Below, in pieces: positions 34,690 to 43,462 of a DNA stretch of 64,000 bases. The stretch covers positions 504,501 through 568,500 of the forward strand of contig NZ_CP014674.1 of NCBI RefSeq assembly GCF_001787335.1, read 5' to 3'. This stretch comes from Kozakia baliensis (lineage in GTDB: Bacteria > Pseudomonadota > Alphaproteobacteria > Acetobacterales > Acetobacteraceae). Within the stretch, counting starts at the first letter, position 1; each line of letters begins with the position of its first letter. Below the pieces are notes generated by a model. It was not told the origin of the DNA. It did no database searches and saw only the letters and a list, made by a program, of their open reading frames with translations. A program made the position numbers and the translations under genes.

Positions 34690-37383
34690 ATGCGTGCGGT
34701 AGGACGAGACTCGTTGGGCGCGTTGCGCGACCTCAAGGTCGATGGACGCTGGTATCGTATGTTCTCTCTTTCTGAGGCGTCGAAGCGACTTGGGGATGTG
34801 ACGCGTCTTCCGGTGAGCCTGAAGGTGCTGCTGGAGAATGTTCTGCGCTTTGAGGACGGGACGAGCTATCGCCCGGAGGACGCGCAGGCCATCGTGGACT
34901 GGCTGCCGCAGGGCCATTCCACGCAGGAGGTTCCGTTCAAGCCCGCGCGTATTCTGATGCAGGACTTCACCGGCGTTCCCGCCGTGGTGGATCTGGCGGC
35001 GATGCGCGACGGCATCATCGATCTCGGCGGCGATCCCGAGCGCGTCAACCCGCTCGTGCTGGTCGATCTGGTGATCGATCACTCGGTGATGGTCGACGTG
35101 GCCGGCACCAAGGACGCGCTGGAGCGCAACGTGGAGATCGAGTTCGAGCGCAACGGCGAGCGCTATGCGTTCCTGCGCTGGGGCCAGGGCGCGTTCGAGA
35201 ATTTCCGCGTCGTGCCGCCGGGCGCGGGCATCTGCCATCAGGTCAATCTGGAATATCTCGCCCAGGCCGTCTGGACCGCCCATGTCGGCGGGCATGACTA
35301 CGCCTACCCCGATACGCTCTACGGCACCGACAGCCACACCACCATGGTCAACGGCATGGGCGTGCTCGGCTGGGGCGTGGGCGGCATCGAGGCCGAGGCG
35401 GCCATGCTCGGCCAGCCCATCGCCATGCTGATCCCCGACGTGATCGGCGTGCGCCTGGAAGGCAAGCTTCCCGAGGGCGCGACCGCGACCGATCTGGTGC
35501 TGACCATCACCCAGATGCTGCGCGCCGAGGGCGTGGTCGGCAAGTTCGTGGAGTTCTTCGGCCCCGCGCTCGACCATCTGCCGGTGGCCGACCGCGCCAC
35601 CATCGCCAACATGGCCCCGGAATACGGCGCGACCTGCGGCTTCTTCCCGGTCGATCAACTGACGCTGAACTATCTGCATCAGACCGGGCGTGACGAACAC
35701 CGCATCCGCCTGACCGAAGCCTATCTGCGCGCGCAGGGCATGTTCCGCACCGCCGAGGCGCCCGAGCCGGTGTTCTCCAAGGTGCTTTCGCTCGATCTGA
35801 GCAGCATCGTGCCGTCCCTCGCCGGGCCGAAACGCCCGCAGGACCGCGTGGCGCTCACCGATGCGACGACGGCGTTCGAACGGGCGCTCACCGACGGCCT
35901 GGGCGTCAAGCCCGAGGACAAGGACAAGCGCGCCGCCGTGGCGGGCGCCGATTATCGGATCGGCCATGGCGACGTGGTGATCGCCGCCATCACTTCCTGC
36001 ACCAACACCTCCAACCCGGCGGTGCTGGTGGCGGCGGGCCTGGTGGCCCGCAAGGCCCGCGCGCTGGGCTTAAAGCCCAAGCCCTGGGTCAAGACCTCGC
36101 TCGCGCCCGGCTCGCAGGTGGTGACGGATTATCTCGACCGCGCCGGCCTCTCCGCCGATCTGGACGCGCTGGGTTTCGAGACGGTGGGCTATGGCTGCAC
36201 CACCTGTATCGGCAATTCCGGACCGCTGCCGCAGCCTTTGGTGGACGCCATCGAAGGCAATAGCCTGGTCGCTACCTCCGTGCTGTCGGGCAACCGCAAC
36301 TTCGAAGGGCGCATTTCGCCCAACGTGCGCGCCAACTATCTCGCCAGCCCGCCGCTGGTGGTGGCCTATGCGCTGCTCGGCACGCTGCGTCAGGACATCA
36401 CCACCGCTCCGCTCGGCCAGACGCCGGAGGGGCGCGACGTGTTCCTGCGCGATATCTGGCCCAGCAATCACGAGATCGCCGAACTGGTCGGCTCTTCGCT
36501 GACGCGCGAGAGCTTCCTGGAGCGCTACGGCAACATCACCCGCGGCACCAAGCAGTGGCAGGCGCTGGCGGTGGCCGACGAAGCGCGGACCTTCGATTGG
36601 TCTCCCAACTCGACCTATATCCAAAAGCCGCCCTATTTCGACGGCTTGACCAAGGAGCCGGGCGAGACGGGCGATATCGAGAACGCCCGCATCCTGGCGC
36701 TGCTGGGCGACAACATCACCACCGACCACATCTCACCGGCTGGGGCGATCAAGCCGAGTTCGCCGGCGGGCGAATATCTCAGCGAGCACCAGGTGGCGGT
36801 AAAGGACTTCAATTCCTATGGTTCGCGCCGTGGCAACGACCGGGTGATGGTGCGCGGCACCTTCGCCAACATCCGCATCCGCAACGAGATGCTGCCGGGC
36901 GTGGAAGGCGGCATGTCCAAGCATTTGCCCGACGGTCAGGTCGCCTCGATCTATGACGTCGCGCACCGCTATCAGGAAGAAGGCGTGCCGCTGGTGGTCA
37001 TCGGCGGGCGCGAATACGGCATGGGCTCCTCGCGCGACTGGGCGGCCAAGGGCACCCGACTGCTCGGCATCAAGGCCGTCATCGCCGAGAGCTTCGAGCG
37101 CATCCACCGCTCCAACCTCGTGGGCATGGGCGTGCTGCCGCTCACCTTCCCCGAAGGCGTCAACCGGCAAACCCTCAAGCTCAACGGCACCGAAACCATC
37201 ACGCTCTCAGGCCTCGAAAAAATTACACCGCGGATGAGAGTTCCGGTAACGATCGAACGCATCAACGGCGATCGGGAAACGCTTCATCTGATTTGCCGAA
37301 TCGATACGCTGGACGAAGTCGCTTATTACCGGCATGGGGGTATTCTGCCTTATGTTCTGCGTGGGATGACTAAAACTGACTAA
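34690..37383 (+). CDS. acnA: Aconitate hydratase A
   Basis: 897 aa, full length. The [4Fe-4S] ligands are C437 (SCTNTSNP), C503 and C506 (CTTCIGNSGP). Other landmarks are the DFTGVPAVVDLAAMRDG and HTTMVNGMGVLGWGVGG segments and the C-terminal swivel domain with GSSRDWAAKGTRLLG. It interconverts citrate and isocitrate. The middle of the gene is unusually GC-rich with strongly biased third positions, while both ends look like the rest of the window: 60-base lines counted by hand give 39 (35281) and 40 (35461) G+C inside, but 31 near the 3' end (37261). Its stop overlaps the probable start of the ABC ATPase gene. Confidence 0.96.
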   Translation: MRAVGRDSLGALRDLKVDGRWYRMFSLSEASKRLGDVTRLPVSLKVLLENVLRFEDGTSYRPEDAQAIVDWLPQGHSTQEVPFKPARILMQDFTGVPAVVDLAAMRDGIIDLGGDPERVNPLVLVDLVIDHSVMVDVAGTKDALERNVEIEFERNGERYAFLRWGQGAFENFRVVPPGAGICHQVNLEYLAQAVWTAHVGGHDYAYPDTLYGTDSHTTMVNGMGVLGWGVGGIEAEAAMLGQPIAMLIPDVIGVRLEGKLPEGATATDLVLTITQMLRAEGVVGKFVEFFGPALDHLPVADRATIANMAPEYGATCGFFPVDQLTLNYLHQTGRDEHRIRLTEAYLRAQGMFRTAEAPEPVFSKVLSLDLSSIVPSLAGPKRPQDRVALTDATTAFERALTDGLGVKPEDKDKRAAVAGADYRIGHGDVVIAAITSCTNTSNPAVLVAAGLVARKARALGLKPKPWVKTSLAPGSQVVTDYLDRAGLSADLDALGFETVGYGCTTCIGNSGPLPQPLVDAIEGNSLVATSVLSGNRNFEGRISPNVRANYLASPPLVVAYALLGTLRQDITTAPLGQTPEGRDVFLRDIWPSNHEIAELVGSSLTRESFLERYGNITRGTKQWQALAVADEARTFDWSPNSTYIQKPPYFDGLTKEPGETGDIENARILALLGDNITTDHISPAGAIKPSSPAGEYLSEHQVAVKDFNSYGSRRGNDRVMVRGTFANIRIRNEMLPGVEGGMSKHLPDGQVASIYDVAHRYQEEGVPLVVIGGREYGMGSSRDWAAKGTRLLGIKAVIAESFERIHRSNLVGMGVLPLTFPEGVNRQTLKLNGTETITLSGLEKITPRMRVPVTIERINGDRETLHLICRIDTLDEVAYYRHGGILPYVLRGMTKTD

Positions 37384-38146
37384 CGACGCCGAGATCGTCC
37401 TCGACGCCCAATCAATCGCCAAGAGCTTCGACCGACATGTCGTGCTGCACGACATGTCGCTTTCGGTGGCGCGCGGCGAATTGGTGGCGATTATCGGCCC
37501 TTCCGGTTGTGGAAAATCGACGTTTCTGCGCTGCCTCAACCTTTTGGAAGTGCCCGATGCCGGAACGCTCCGTATCGAAGACGTTACCGTGGCGCGCGAT
37601 CACCGAGGCGGTTGGTCGCGCGAGGATGAGCGACAAGCCCATTTTTTGCGCGCGCATGTCGGCATGGTGTTTCAATCGTTCAATCTGTTTCCGCACCGGA
37701 CCGTGCTGGAAAACGTCATGCTCGCGCCGCGCACGGTGAAGCGAATAGCCGCGCAGGAGGCCGAGCGGACCGCGCGCGAACTTCTGGCGAAAGTGGGCCT
37801 GTCTCACGTGATGGAGCGTTATCCGCTCACGCTTTCCGGCGGGCAGCAGCAACGGGCGGCGATTGCGCGCGCCATGGCGATGAGACCTGCCGTTATGCTC
37901 TATGATGAGCCGACTTCGGCGCTCGATCCTGAATTGGCGGAAGAAGTGCTTCAGGTCATGCGCGCGCTTGACGATGAGGGTATGACGCAGATTGTCGTCA
38001 CCCACGACATGCGCTTTGCCCGTGCCGCCTCGGACCGCGTGCTTTATGTGGAAGGCGGTCACATCATCGAAGAAGGGGACCCGGACCTCATGTTCGCCAA
38101 TCCCCACGATGCAAAAACGCGCCGTTTCTTACGGACGCTCCTGTAA
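37376..38146 (+). CDS. Amino-acid ABC transporter ATP-binding protein (GlnQ-like)
   Basis: 256 aa if it starts at CTG 37376. Walker A is GPSGCGKST, the signature LSGGQQQRAAIARAM, Walker B VMLYDEPTSALD, and the switch His is in VTHDMRFARAASD. The Q-loop VGMVFQSFNLFPHRTVLENV and the overall form are those of polar amino-acid importers. The first ATG/GTG/TTG in frame is GTG 37442, which would remove the first strand (IVLDAQSIAKSFDRHVV). Upstream in frame there is only CTG 37376, eight bases before the end of acnA, with GGGATGA nearby. The start therefore remains uncertain. The stop overlaps the start of the fused permease (TAATG). Confidence 0.88.
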   Translation: MTNDAEIVLDAQSIAKSFDRHVVLHDMSLSVARGELVAIIGPSGCGKSTFLRCLNLLEVPDAGTLRIEDVTVARDHRGGWSREDERQAHFLRAHVGMVFQSFNLFPHRTVLENVMLAPRTVKRIAAQEAERTARELLAKVGLSHVMERYPLTLSGGQQQRAAIARAMAMRPAVMLYDEPTSALDPELAEEVLQVMRALDDEGMTQIVVTHDMRFARAASDRVLYVEGGHIIEEGDPDLMFANPHDAKTRRFLRTLL

Positions 38147-39642
38147 TGCGCTGGCTGCTTCTTCTCTGGCTGTCTGTTTTCGCCATACCTCACGCTCAAG
38201 CTCAGGAAGTTCTGAACTGGGCTTCGGACGGCGAAGCGAACGTGCCTTACGTTTTTCACGATCCGGTCCAGCAATCTCGTCTTGAAGGTTTCGAATACGA
38301 GATCGTTCAGGAATTGGGGAATCGGCTACATATGACGCCGCATTTCATCCAGAACGATTGGGATGGTCTGGTCCCTGGCCTTCAACGCGGTATGTACCAG
38401 ATGGTGATCGACGGCATCGAAATGACGCCGGAGCACCGCGAGGCCGTGCTGTTCTCACGTCCTTATTACGTTACGGGGGAGCGCATCATTCTCCGGCGCG
38501 ATGAAACCGGGTTGGATACGGTCGAAGCGTTGCGTGGCCATACGGTCGGCACCATTAAGGACACGTTGGCCGAGCGGATACTCTCGCGCGAACCCAAAAT
38601 CGCGATCAGATCCTACGAGGAAGAAACCAACGCTTTTTCCGACTTGCATAACGGGCGTTTGGACGCGATTTTGCTCGATGAGCCGATCGCCATGTATTAC
38701 GGCGCTATCACGGATGAATTGAAGCTGGTCGGTGAGCCGATTGGGCGCACGCAATATGGCATTGCTTTCAAACCGGGCAATTACGCGTTGCGCGATAAGG
38801 TCGATCGGGCGCTGACCGCCATGATGGCCGATGGCACGTTGCAAACCATCTTGGCGCGCTGGAATCTCTGGACGCCGGAAATGGCGAAAATGACCGGTGA
38901 TTTCTCTAAGCGCGATATCACGCCGATCGAATGGAATCACTATCGCCAAGCCATGGATCGCCATGGCGGGTGGTCGATTTTCTGGCGCTATATCGGCTTT
39001 CTGCCGCTTGTTCTGCACGGCGCTTGGATGACGCTCGCCGTTTCAGCCCTGGCCATGGTGCTGGCGGTTGGGCTCGGTTTGCTTCTCGCTTTGGCAAGGC
39101 ATTACGGGCCGAAAGCTTTGGGCCTGTTGGCGGGCGTCTATATCGAGATCGTGCGTGGCACGCCACTGTTGATCCAGGTATTGTTTATTTTCTACGGCCT
39201 CCCGGCGCTTGGCATCCGGCTTTCTCCTTTTGTAGCGGGCGTATTGGCGCTTGGCCTGAATTATGCGGCTTACGAGGCGGAGAATTACCGTGCTGGGCTG
39301 CTTTCGGTTCCACGTGGGCAAATGGAAGCGGCGATTGCTCTGAACATGACACATGCTCAGGCACTGAGGCTCATTATCGTGCCGCAGGCGTTCCGTACCG
39401 TTGTGCCGGTCATGACGAACGATTTTATCTCGTTGCTTAAAGATTCGTCGTTGGTCAGCGTCATCACGTTGACGGAACTTAGCCAGACCTACGTTCGGCT
39501 TTCCTCGACATATTACGATTATATCGGTACCGGCCTAATCATCGGGGCAGCCTATCTACTGCTTGGGCTGCCGTTTGTGCGCCTTGCGCGTTATGCCGAG
39601 CGTCGCCTTGGCCGCGGCATGACGCGCACCGGTCATCACTGA
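38146..39642 (+). CDS. Amino-acid ABC transporter: fused substrate-binding protein and permease
   Basis: 498 aa. A signal peptide (RWLLLLWLSVFAIPHAQA) leads into a family-3 solute-binding domain (~20-265) with FEYEIVQELGNRLHMTPHF, YQMVIDGIEMTPEHRE and DAILLDEPIAMYYG. A HisM/GlnP-type permease domain follows (~285-490), with the EAA loop in AAIALNMTHAQALRLIIVPQ and TNDFISLLKDSSLVSVITL. In the fusion the binding domain is tethered to the membrane domain in the periplasm. With the ATPase just upstream this is a complete importer for a polar amino acid; the specificity is not readable. It shares one base with the ATPase stop. Confidence 0.9.
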   Translation: MRWLLLLWLSVFAIPHAQAQEVLNWASDGEANVPYVFHDPVQQSRLEGFEYEIVQELGNRLHMTPHFIQNDWDGLVPGLQRGMYQMVIDGIEMTPEHREAVLFSRPYYVTGERIILRRDETGLDTVEALRGHTVGTIKDTLAERILSREPKIAIRSYEEETNAFSDLHNGRLDAILLDEPIAMYYGAITDELKLVGEPIGRTQYGIAFKPGNYALRDKVDRALTAMMADGTLQTILARWNLWTPEMAKMTGDFSKRDITPIEWNHYRQAMDRHGGWSIFWRYIGFLPLVLHGAWMTLAVSALAMVLAVGLGLLLALARHYGPKALGLLAGVYIEIVRGTPLLIQVLFIFYGLPALGIRLSPFVAGVLALGLNYAAYEAENYRAGLLSVPRGQMEAAIALNMTHAQALRLIIVPQAFRTVVPVMTNDFISLLKDSSLVSVITLTELSQTYVRLSSTYYDYIGTGLIIGAAYLLLGLPFVRLARYAERRLGRGMTRTGHH

Positions 39643-39645
39643 AAA

Positions 39646-40605
39646 CTAGAGGCGAGGCGCTGCCGGATCGACGCTCAAATCGAGCGGCGCAATTCCAGCG
39701 GGTAGGCCCGCCGTCAGGCCCGAACGAAGCACGCCGCTCCAATTCGCCATCCATTGTTGTGTCGCCAAGACAAAGCGTTGCGCTGCAGGAGCTTGCGTGA
39801 CCGTGTTCTTTTCCCAGTAGGGCAAGGGCGCAAGAAGTTGGACCGTTCCGGGCTGGACGGGGGCCAGAAGCGTATCCACGCCTGCTGTCGTGACGCCGCC
39901 ATCCTGAGCTTTCGCCGCGCGCACCCATGATGTGACGATAAAGACCGACGGCACTGGGAAACCCAGCGTATGGAGGCGCTCGAAGGCCATACGGATCAGA
40001 TCGTCCGACGAAACGGTGCCGTTGTTGAGCGTCGCACGGCTGATGCGCCAACATTCCAGCACGCCGTTATTGCCTTCCGAAGCGATGTGAGAGGAGAAAT
40101 TACGGTCGTCATGGCAGGGATTTTCAATCGCATCCACGCCCTGCGCTGGAAGCGGCTTGGCGTTGGTGCGTGCGATCATGACTCCAGTGACGATGCCGCG
40201 GTCGGTGCGCACCATGATATTGACCAGCATCGCGCCATCCGGGCCGATTTGCCCACTTAAAACCGGATGCCAAGTGCCAGCGGGGAGAGGCAGCGTATGG
40301 CCGCCAAACGGAATACCGCCGGTGAAGGAAGCGTTGATATCCGGCGCGCCGACCCGATCGGCCGAAAGCGGCTCGTTGTTATTGTTCCCCGCCTGATTCT
40401 GTCCATCCGGTGCGGTGGGAGGGTTTGGGCCGCCTTGCGAAGCGGGATGATGCGCCGTGCTGCCGGGTAGGCGGGAAAGCCAGGGCAGGAGATGCAGCAA
40501 TCGCGGCGTTGGAAAAAACGCTGCCAGAACCAGAAAGAAAATGCAGCTATAGAGCGAAAAGCGCCAAAGCGGCGCGCGACGCCAAAGACGGGAAGCAGCG
40601 GACAT
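39646..40605 (-). CDS. Membrane-anchored protein of unknown function (AAA-module, third gene)
   Basis: 319 aa. One hydrophobic helix at ~16-31 (FSLYSCIFFLVLAAFF) follows a basic N-terminus, so the rest is probably periplasmic. A Pro/Asn/Gln-rich linker (~55-85) precedes a folded domain with LPLPAGTWHPVLSGQIGP, and a Cys pair (NPCHDDRN and VLECWRIS) that could form a disulfide. No family was recognised. It follows the AAA+ ATPase gene by 18 bases on the same strand and probably belongs to one three-gene operon with it. Confidence 0.72.
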   Translation of the reverse strand: MSAASRLWRRAPLWRFSLYSCIFFLVLAAFFPTPRLLHLLPWLSRLPGSTAHHPASQGGPNPPTAPDGQNQAGNNNNEPLSADRVGAPDINASFTGGIPFGGHTLPLPAGTWHPVLSGQIGPDGAMLVNIMVRTDRGIVTGVMIARTNAKPLPAQGVDAIENPCHDDRNFSSHIASEGNNGVLECWRISRATLNNGTVSSDDLIRMAFERLHTLGFPVPSVFIVTSWVRAAKAQDGGVTTAGVDTLLAPVQPGTVQLLAPLPYWEKNTVTQAPAAQRFVLATQQWMANWSGVLRSGLTAGLPAGIAPLDLSVDPAAPRL

Positions 40606-40623
40606 GCGTAATAAAAAACCTGA

Positions 40624-41892
40624 TTAGCGAGACATGCGCGCGCGCATCGACTCGGTGTCGTTGGCGACTTCTGCCGTGACGCCGCCTTCACCGGAAACGA
40701 GACGAACCATCTTGCCGCCGTTCTGACGCGCCGTGATCAGGCTTTCGCTCACCATGTCTTCGATCGAACGTACCAGATCGCGCGCAGAAGCGCCTGCGCC
40801 GAGTTTCTGCTGCCGCTGCATAACTTGGAACAGCAGCGCGGGATCGATTCCGCCCGGCTCCACGCGTAAGCCATAGCTGTCGATCATCGTCTCGATCTCC
40901 AGCGCCGCGACGCGGGCCAGATCGAGCCCAAGCAGGCGGCGGAATACGAAGATACGGTCCAGACGGTTCAGCACTTCCGGTGCGAAGCCAGCCTTACGCA
41001 GTGCTTCAGTCGATTCGGCGCGCATGCGATCGGGGTCATCAGCCAGACGATCGGCGATCTCGGTCAGTTCGTCCGTGGCGATGTTGGAGGTTAGCATGAA
41101 GATGGCGCGCGTGGTGGAGACCTGCGTGCCGGTCGATGCTTCGGTGATATGACCGTCGTTCCAGGCCGTTAGGAATTTCTTGAAGACATCGGGATGCGCC
41201 TTCTCGATTTCATCCAAGAGCACGACGGCATCCGGTTTTTCCTGAAGTCCACCGGTTAGTTTGCCGAACGTGTCCGACCCGACATAACCCTTGGGCGAGC
41301 CGAAAAGCTGCGTGGCGGCATGGGGGCTAGACATTTGCGTCATGTCGAAATGCAGCAAAGGGCGGTCCATCTGCCGTGCGATTTGTTTAGCGAGATAGGT
41401 TTTTCCCGTGCCGGGTGGCCCGGCGAACAGGAAAATGCCCACCGGCTTGCCGCGCACCTGCAAGGCGAGGCGGCGGCGCATCTGTTGCGCGATGTCCTCA
41501 CACACCTGATCCTGGCCGATCACGCGGGCGCGAAGGGAGGCCGCCAGTTCATCGGCGTCGATGACGTTTTCTTTTTGCTCGCGCGCCATAAGCTCTTCGA
41601 GAGCGTTGCGGTTGGTCAGCCGGGCAAGAACGTCCATGATGAATCCCTTTCGGCGGCGCAGTCCTTTGCGTGCCAGCTTTTCGGCGCGTGTTTCGAATAA
41701 AAGACCGGAGACGGTCAGCAATGCGCCGATGCCAGCCAGTGGAAGATAGCTCGCTTCCGCCCATTGAAGAAAGTGTTCGATGGCGCCGAACGACAGATGC
41801 AAGGCTAGCGCGGCCTGCAAACTGGCGAGCACCAGAAACACCACCATCATGACCGGCATCAGCCGGTTGAGCATGGGCAAGAGAGCCTTCAT
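40624..41892 (-). CDS. Membrane-anchored ClpB-like AAA+ ATPase
   Basis: 422 aa. Two hydrophobic helices (~12-32 and ~50-67) precede a basic cytoplasmic stretch and one AAA+ module of the ClpA/B D2 type: Walker A G158-T165 (GPPGTGKT), pore-loop motif GSPKGYVG with Tyr203, Walker B VVLLDEIEKAHPDV (from 223), sensor region FMLTSNIATDEL, and an arginine-finger segment FAPEVLNRLDRIFVF. A small C-terminal D2-like domain follows. It lacks the ClpB N-domain and first ATPase ring. The pore Tyr suggests it threads a protein substrate, at the inner membrane. Its ATG overlaps the stop of the upstream gene (ATGA). No named family was recognised. Confidence 0.85.
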   Translation of the reverse strand: MKALLPMLNRLMPVMMVVFLVLASLQAALALHLSFGAIEHFLQWAEASYLPLAGIGALLTVSGLLFETRAEKLARKGLRRRKGFIMDVLARLTNRNALEELMAREQKENVIDADELAASLRARVIGQDQVCEDIAQQMRRRLALQVRGKPVGIFLFAGPPGTGKTYLAKQIARQMDRPLLHFDMTQMSSPHAATQLFGSPKGYVGSDTFGKLTGGLQEKPDAVVLLDEIEKAHPDVFKKFLTAWNDGHITEASTGTQVSTTRAIFMLTSNIATDELTEIADRLADDPDRMRAESTEALRKAGFAPEVLNRLDRIFVFRRLLGLDLARVAALEIETMIDSYGLRVEPGGIDPALLFQVMQRQQKLGAGASARDLVRSIEDMVSESLITARQNGGKMVRLVSGEGGVTAEVANDTESMRARMSR

Positions 41893-42521
41893 TGTACGAT
41901 AACGTCCAAGATGATCTGCTGAGCGAGAGAAGATAAGGTGGGCAGAACTTCCGGCCCGAGTGCCGTTAGCACGCCTGTCTGCAATCCTCCCGTGCGCGGT
42001 TGCGTTACGGGCGTCACCGTCACTTCGCCAGCATTGCGGATCGGAAGGAGCACGGACTGAAGTTTTCCGGTCAGCACAACTGTTTGAGTAATTCCGGCGG
42101 AGGAAATGCTGACCGCCTGCCCAACCTGCCCACTGGCGTCGGCGACGGGCATTTCCACAAGGCGTACGTCTCGCCGTTTCACCGCTGCGAGAATCTGCGC
42201 CCGTTGGTCCTGGCTGAACCGACTTTTCTGCAAGGCGCGCGCCGCATTTTCCGGCGCGATCATCGCGAATTGCGCCGCAGCATGGATGGCTTGGTGCGGC
42301 GCGGCGGGAGTTTGGTCGGCGATTTGCGCGCTTTGAGCGGGCGTCGTTTTATGATCGGAACCGTAAAAATTATGTGTGGCAAGCGCACCACTCGCCAATA
42401 ACGCTGCGGCTGCGATGGCGAGCTTCACCCCCAGCGCGCCGCCAGGACGCGCATCGGATGCGCCTTCTTGGACGGAGTGAGGTGGCAGGCGTTGGAGTTC
42501 CGGGTCGGGCCTGTGCATCAT
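41889..42521 (-). CDS. Single-helix envelope protein of unknown function (AAA-module, first gene)
   Basis: 210 aa. A polar N-terminus of ~30 residues is followed by one helix (LGVKLAIAAAALLASGALA) and a soluble part, probably periplasmic. That part has a helical region (ENAARALQKSRFSQDQRAQI) and a beta-rich C-terminal half (VGQAVSISSAGITQTVVL). It ends on a hydrophobic QQIILDVIVQ. No family was recognised. Start codon preceded by weak ribosome-site signals only. First gene of the three-gene unit, coupled by ATGA to the AAA+ gene. Confidence 0.72.
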   Translation of the reverse strand: MMHRPDPELQRLPPHSVQEGASDARPGGALGVKLAIAAAALLASGALATHNFYGSDHKTTPAQSAQIADQTPAAPHQAIHAAAQFAMIAPENAARALQKSRFSQDQRAQILAAVKRRDVRLVEMPVADASGQVGQAVSISSAGITQTVVLTGKLQSVLLPIRNAGEVTVTPVTQPRTGGLQTGVLTALGPEVLPTLSSLAQQIILDVIVQ

Positions 42522-42745
42522 TACATCTCAATGTGGCAGGCCGGAGCGATAAAGCGCAAGCTTTGCCAAAGGACAATATGTAAACAATCTTTTCACGAAA
42601 GCACTCATTAAAGAAAAGAAGGATTCCTCCCAGTTCCTTGAGATGGGCCGCTTCTTTACGAATGTGGAACATCAGAGAGCTTGCATAAGTCGGGATGATC
42701 GCCTACCTAGGCTTCATTCCTTTTCATCTTCCGCATTCTTCGGGG

Positions 42746-42771
42746 GGTGGCCTTGACGGGCCGCCTTTTTT
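42746..42771 (+). terminator. Terminator-like hairpin before rimP (possible attenuator)
   Basis: GGTGGCC (42746-42752) and GGCCGCC (42759-42765) form a 7-bp stem with one G-T pair and a 6-base loop, followed directly by six T. This is an intrinsic-terminator form on the plus strand, four bases before the rimP start. The preceding 220-base gap holds no gene. Attenuation of the rimP-nusA operon, in which NusA itself could act, is a reasonable guess. Confidence 0.6.
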
Positions 42772-42774
42772 GCT

Positions 42775-43398
42775 TTGGACACAGACATTCTTCATCTCAA
42801 CGCTCTTGAAGCGCGCATCGTTGCCCAGATCGAGCCGAGTCTGGTCGATCTGGGTTACGATTTGGTGCGTTTGTCGGTGCTTGGTCGCGAAACCCCGACG
42901 ATTCAGATCATGGCCGACCGTGCCGACGGTAGCCTGATCTCGGTTGAAGATTGCGAGCAGATCAGCCATGCCGTTGGCGCCATCCTGGACGTGGACGATC
43001 CGATTCCAGGCGCCTGGACGCTTGAAGTCTCCTCTGCGGGAATCGACCGTCCTCTAACGCGCGCCAAGGATTGGGAGCGTTTCGCGGGCCATCTGGCCAA
43101 GGCGGAAGTCGATCTGCCGATCAGCGGGCGCAAGCGTTTTTCCGGTATCGTGCTCGGTTTGCGCGATGGCGCGGCGCTGATGCGTCTCGATGATGGCGGC
43201 GAGGTTTCTCTTCCGTTGACGGAAGTGCGGAAGGCGCGTTTGGTGCTGACCGATGCGCTGATCGAAGCGAGCGCCGCTATGATGGGTATCGCGGGTGAAA
43301 CCGAAGAAGAAGAGCAGCCCGCGCCGCGTCGAAAAGTGCCGAAGCTCAACCCCGCTAAGCCGGGGAAGGGTTCCAAGCCGGGACGGAAAACCCATTGA
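42775..43398 (+). CDS. rimP: Ribosome maturation factor RimP
   Basis: 207 aa from TTG 42775, the only usual start codon after an in-frame stop at 42754. The N-terminal domain runs from [21 protein letters not shown] through [11 protein letters not shown], then [20 protein letters not shown], and the family signature [22 protein letters not shown] is complete. The C-terminus has a Lys/Pro-rich tail typical of alphaproteobacteria. RimP assists 30S subunit maturation. The T-rich stretch before the start offers no ordinary ribosome site, so initiation may be weak or structurally controlled. First gene of the nusA-infB operon. Confidence 0.92.
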   Translation: MDTDILHLNALEARIVAQIEPSLVDLGYDLVRLSVLGRETPTIQIMADRADGSLISVEDCEQISHAVGAILDVDDPIPGAWTLEVSSAGIDRPLTRAKDWERFAGHLAKAEVDLPISGRKRFSGIVLGLRDGAALMRLDDGGEVSLPLTEVRKARLVLTDALIEASAAMMGIAGETEEEEQPAPRRKVPKLNPAKPGKGSKPGRKTH

Positions 43399-43462
43399 GT
43401 CTCCGCCCCTCGTTTTTTGTATGGATCGCGCCAACTCGCGCGTTGTTTGAGGATCTGCATTG

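Noticed and set aside
34576-35967. Open frame extending ccmA upstream, antisense to acnA (679 codons in total)
   Set aside because: The extra part has no CcmA similarity and is His/Ala/Arg-rich, as expected from reading a GC-rich gene backwards. ATG 34575 gives the normal CcmA length.
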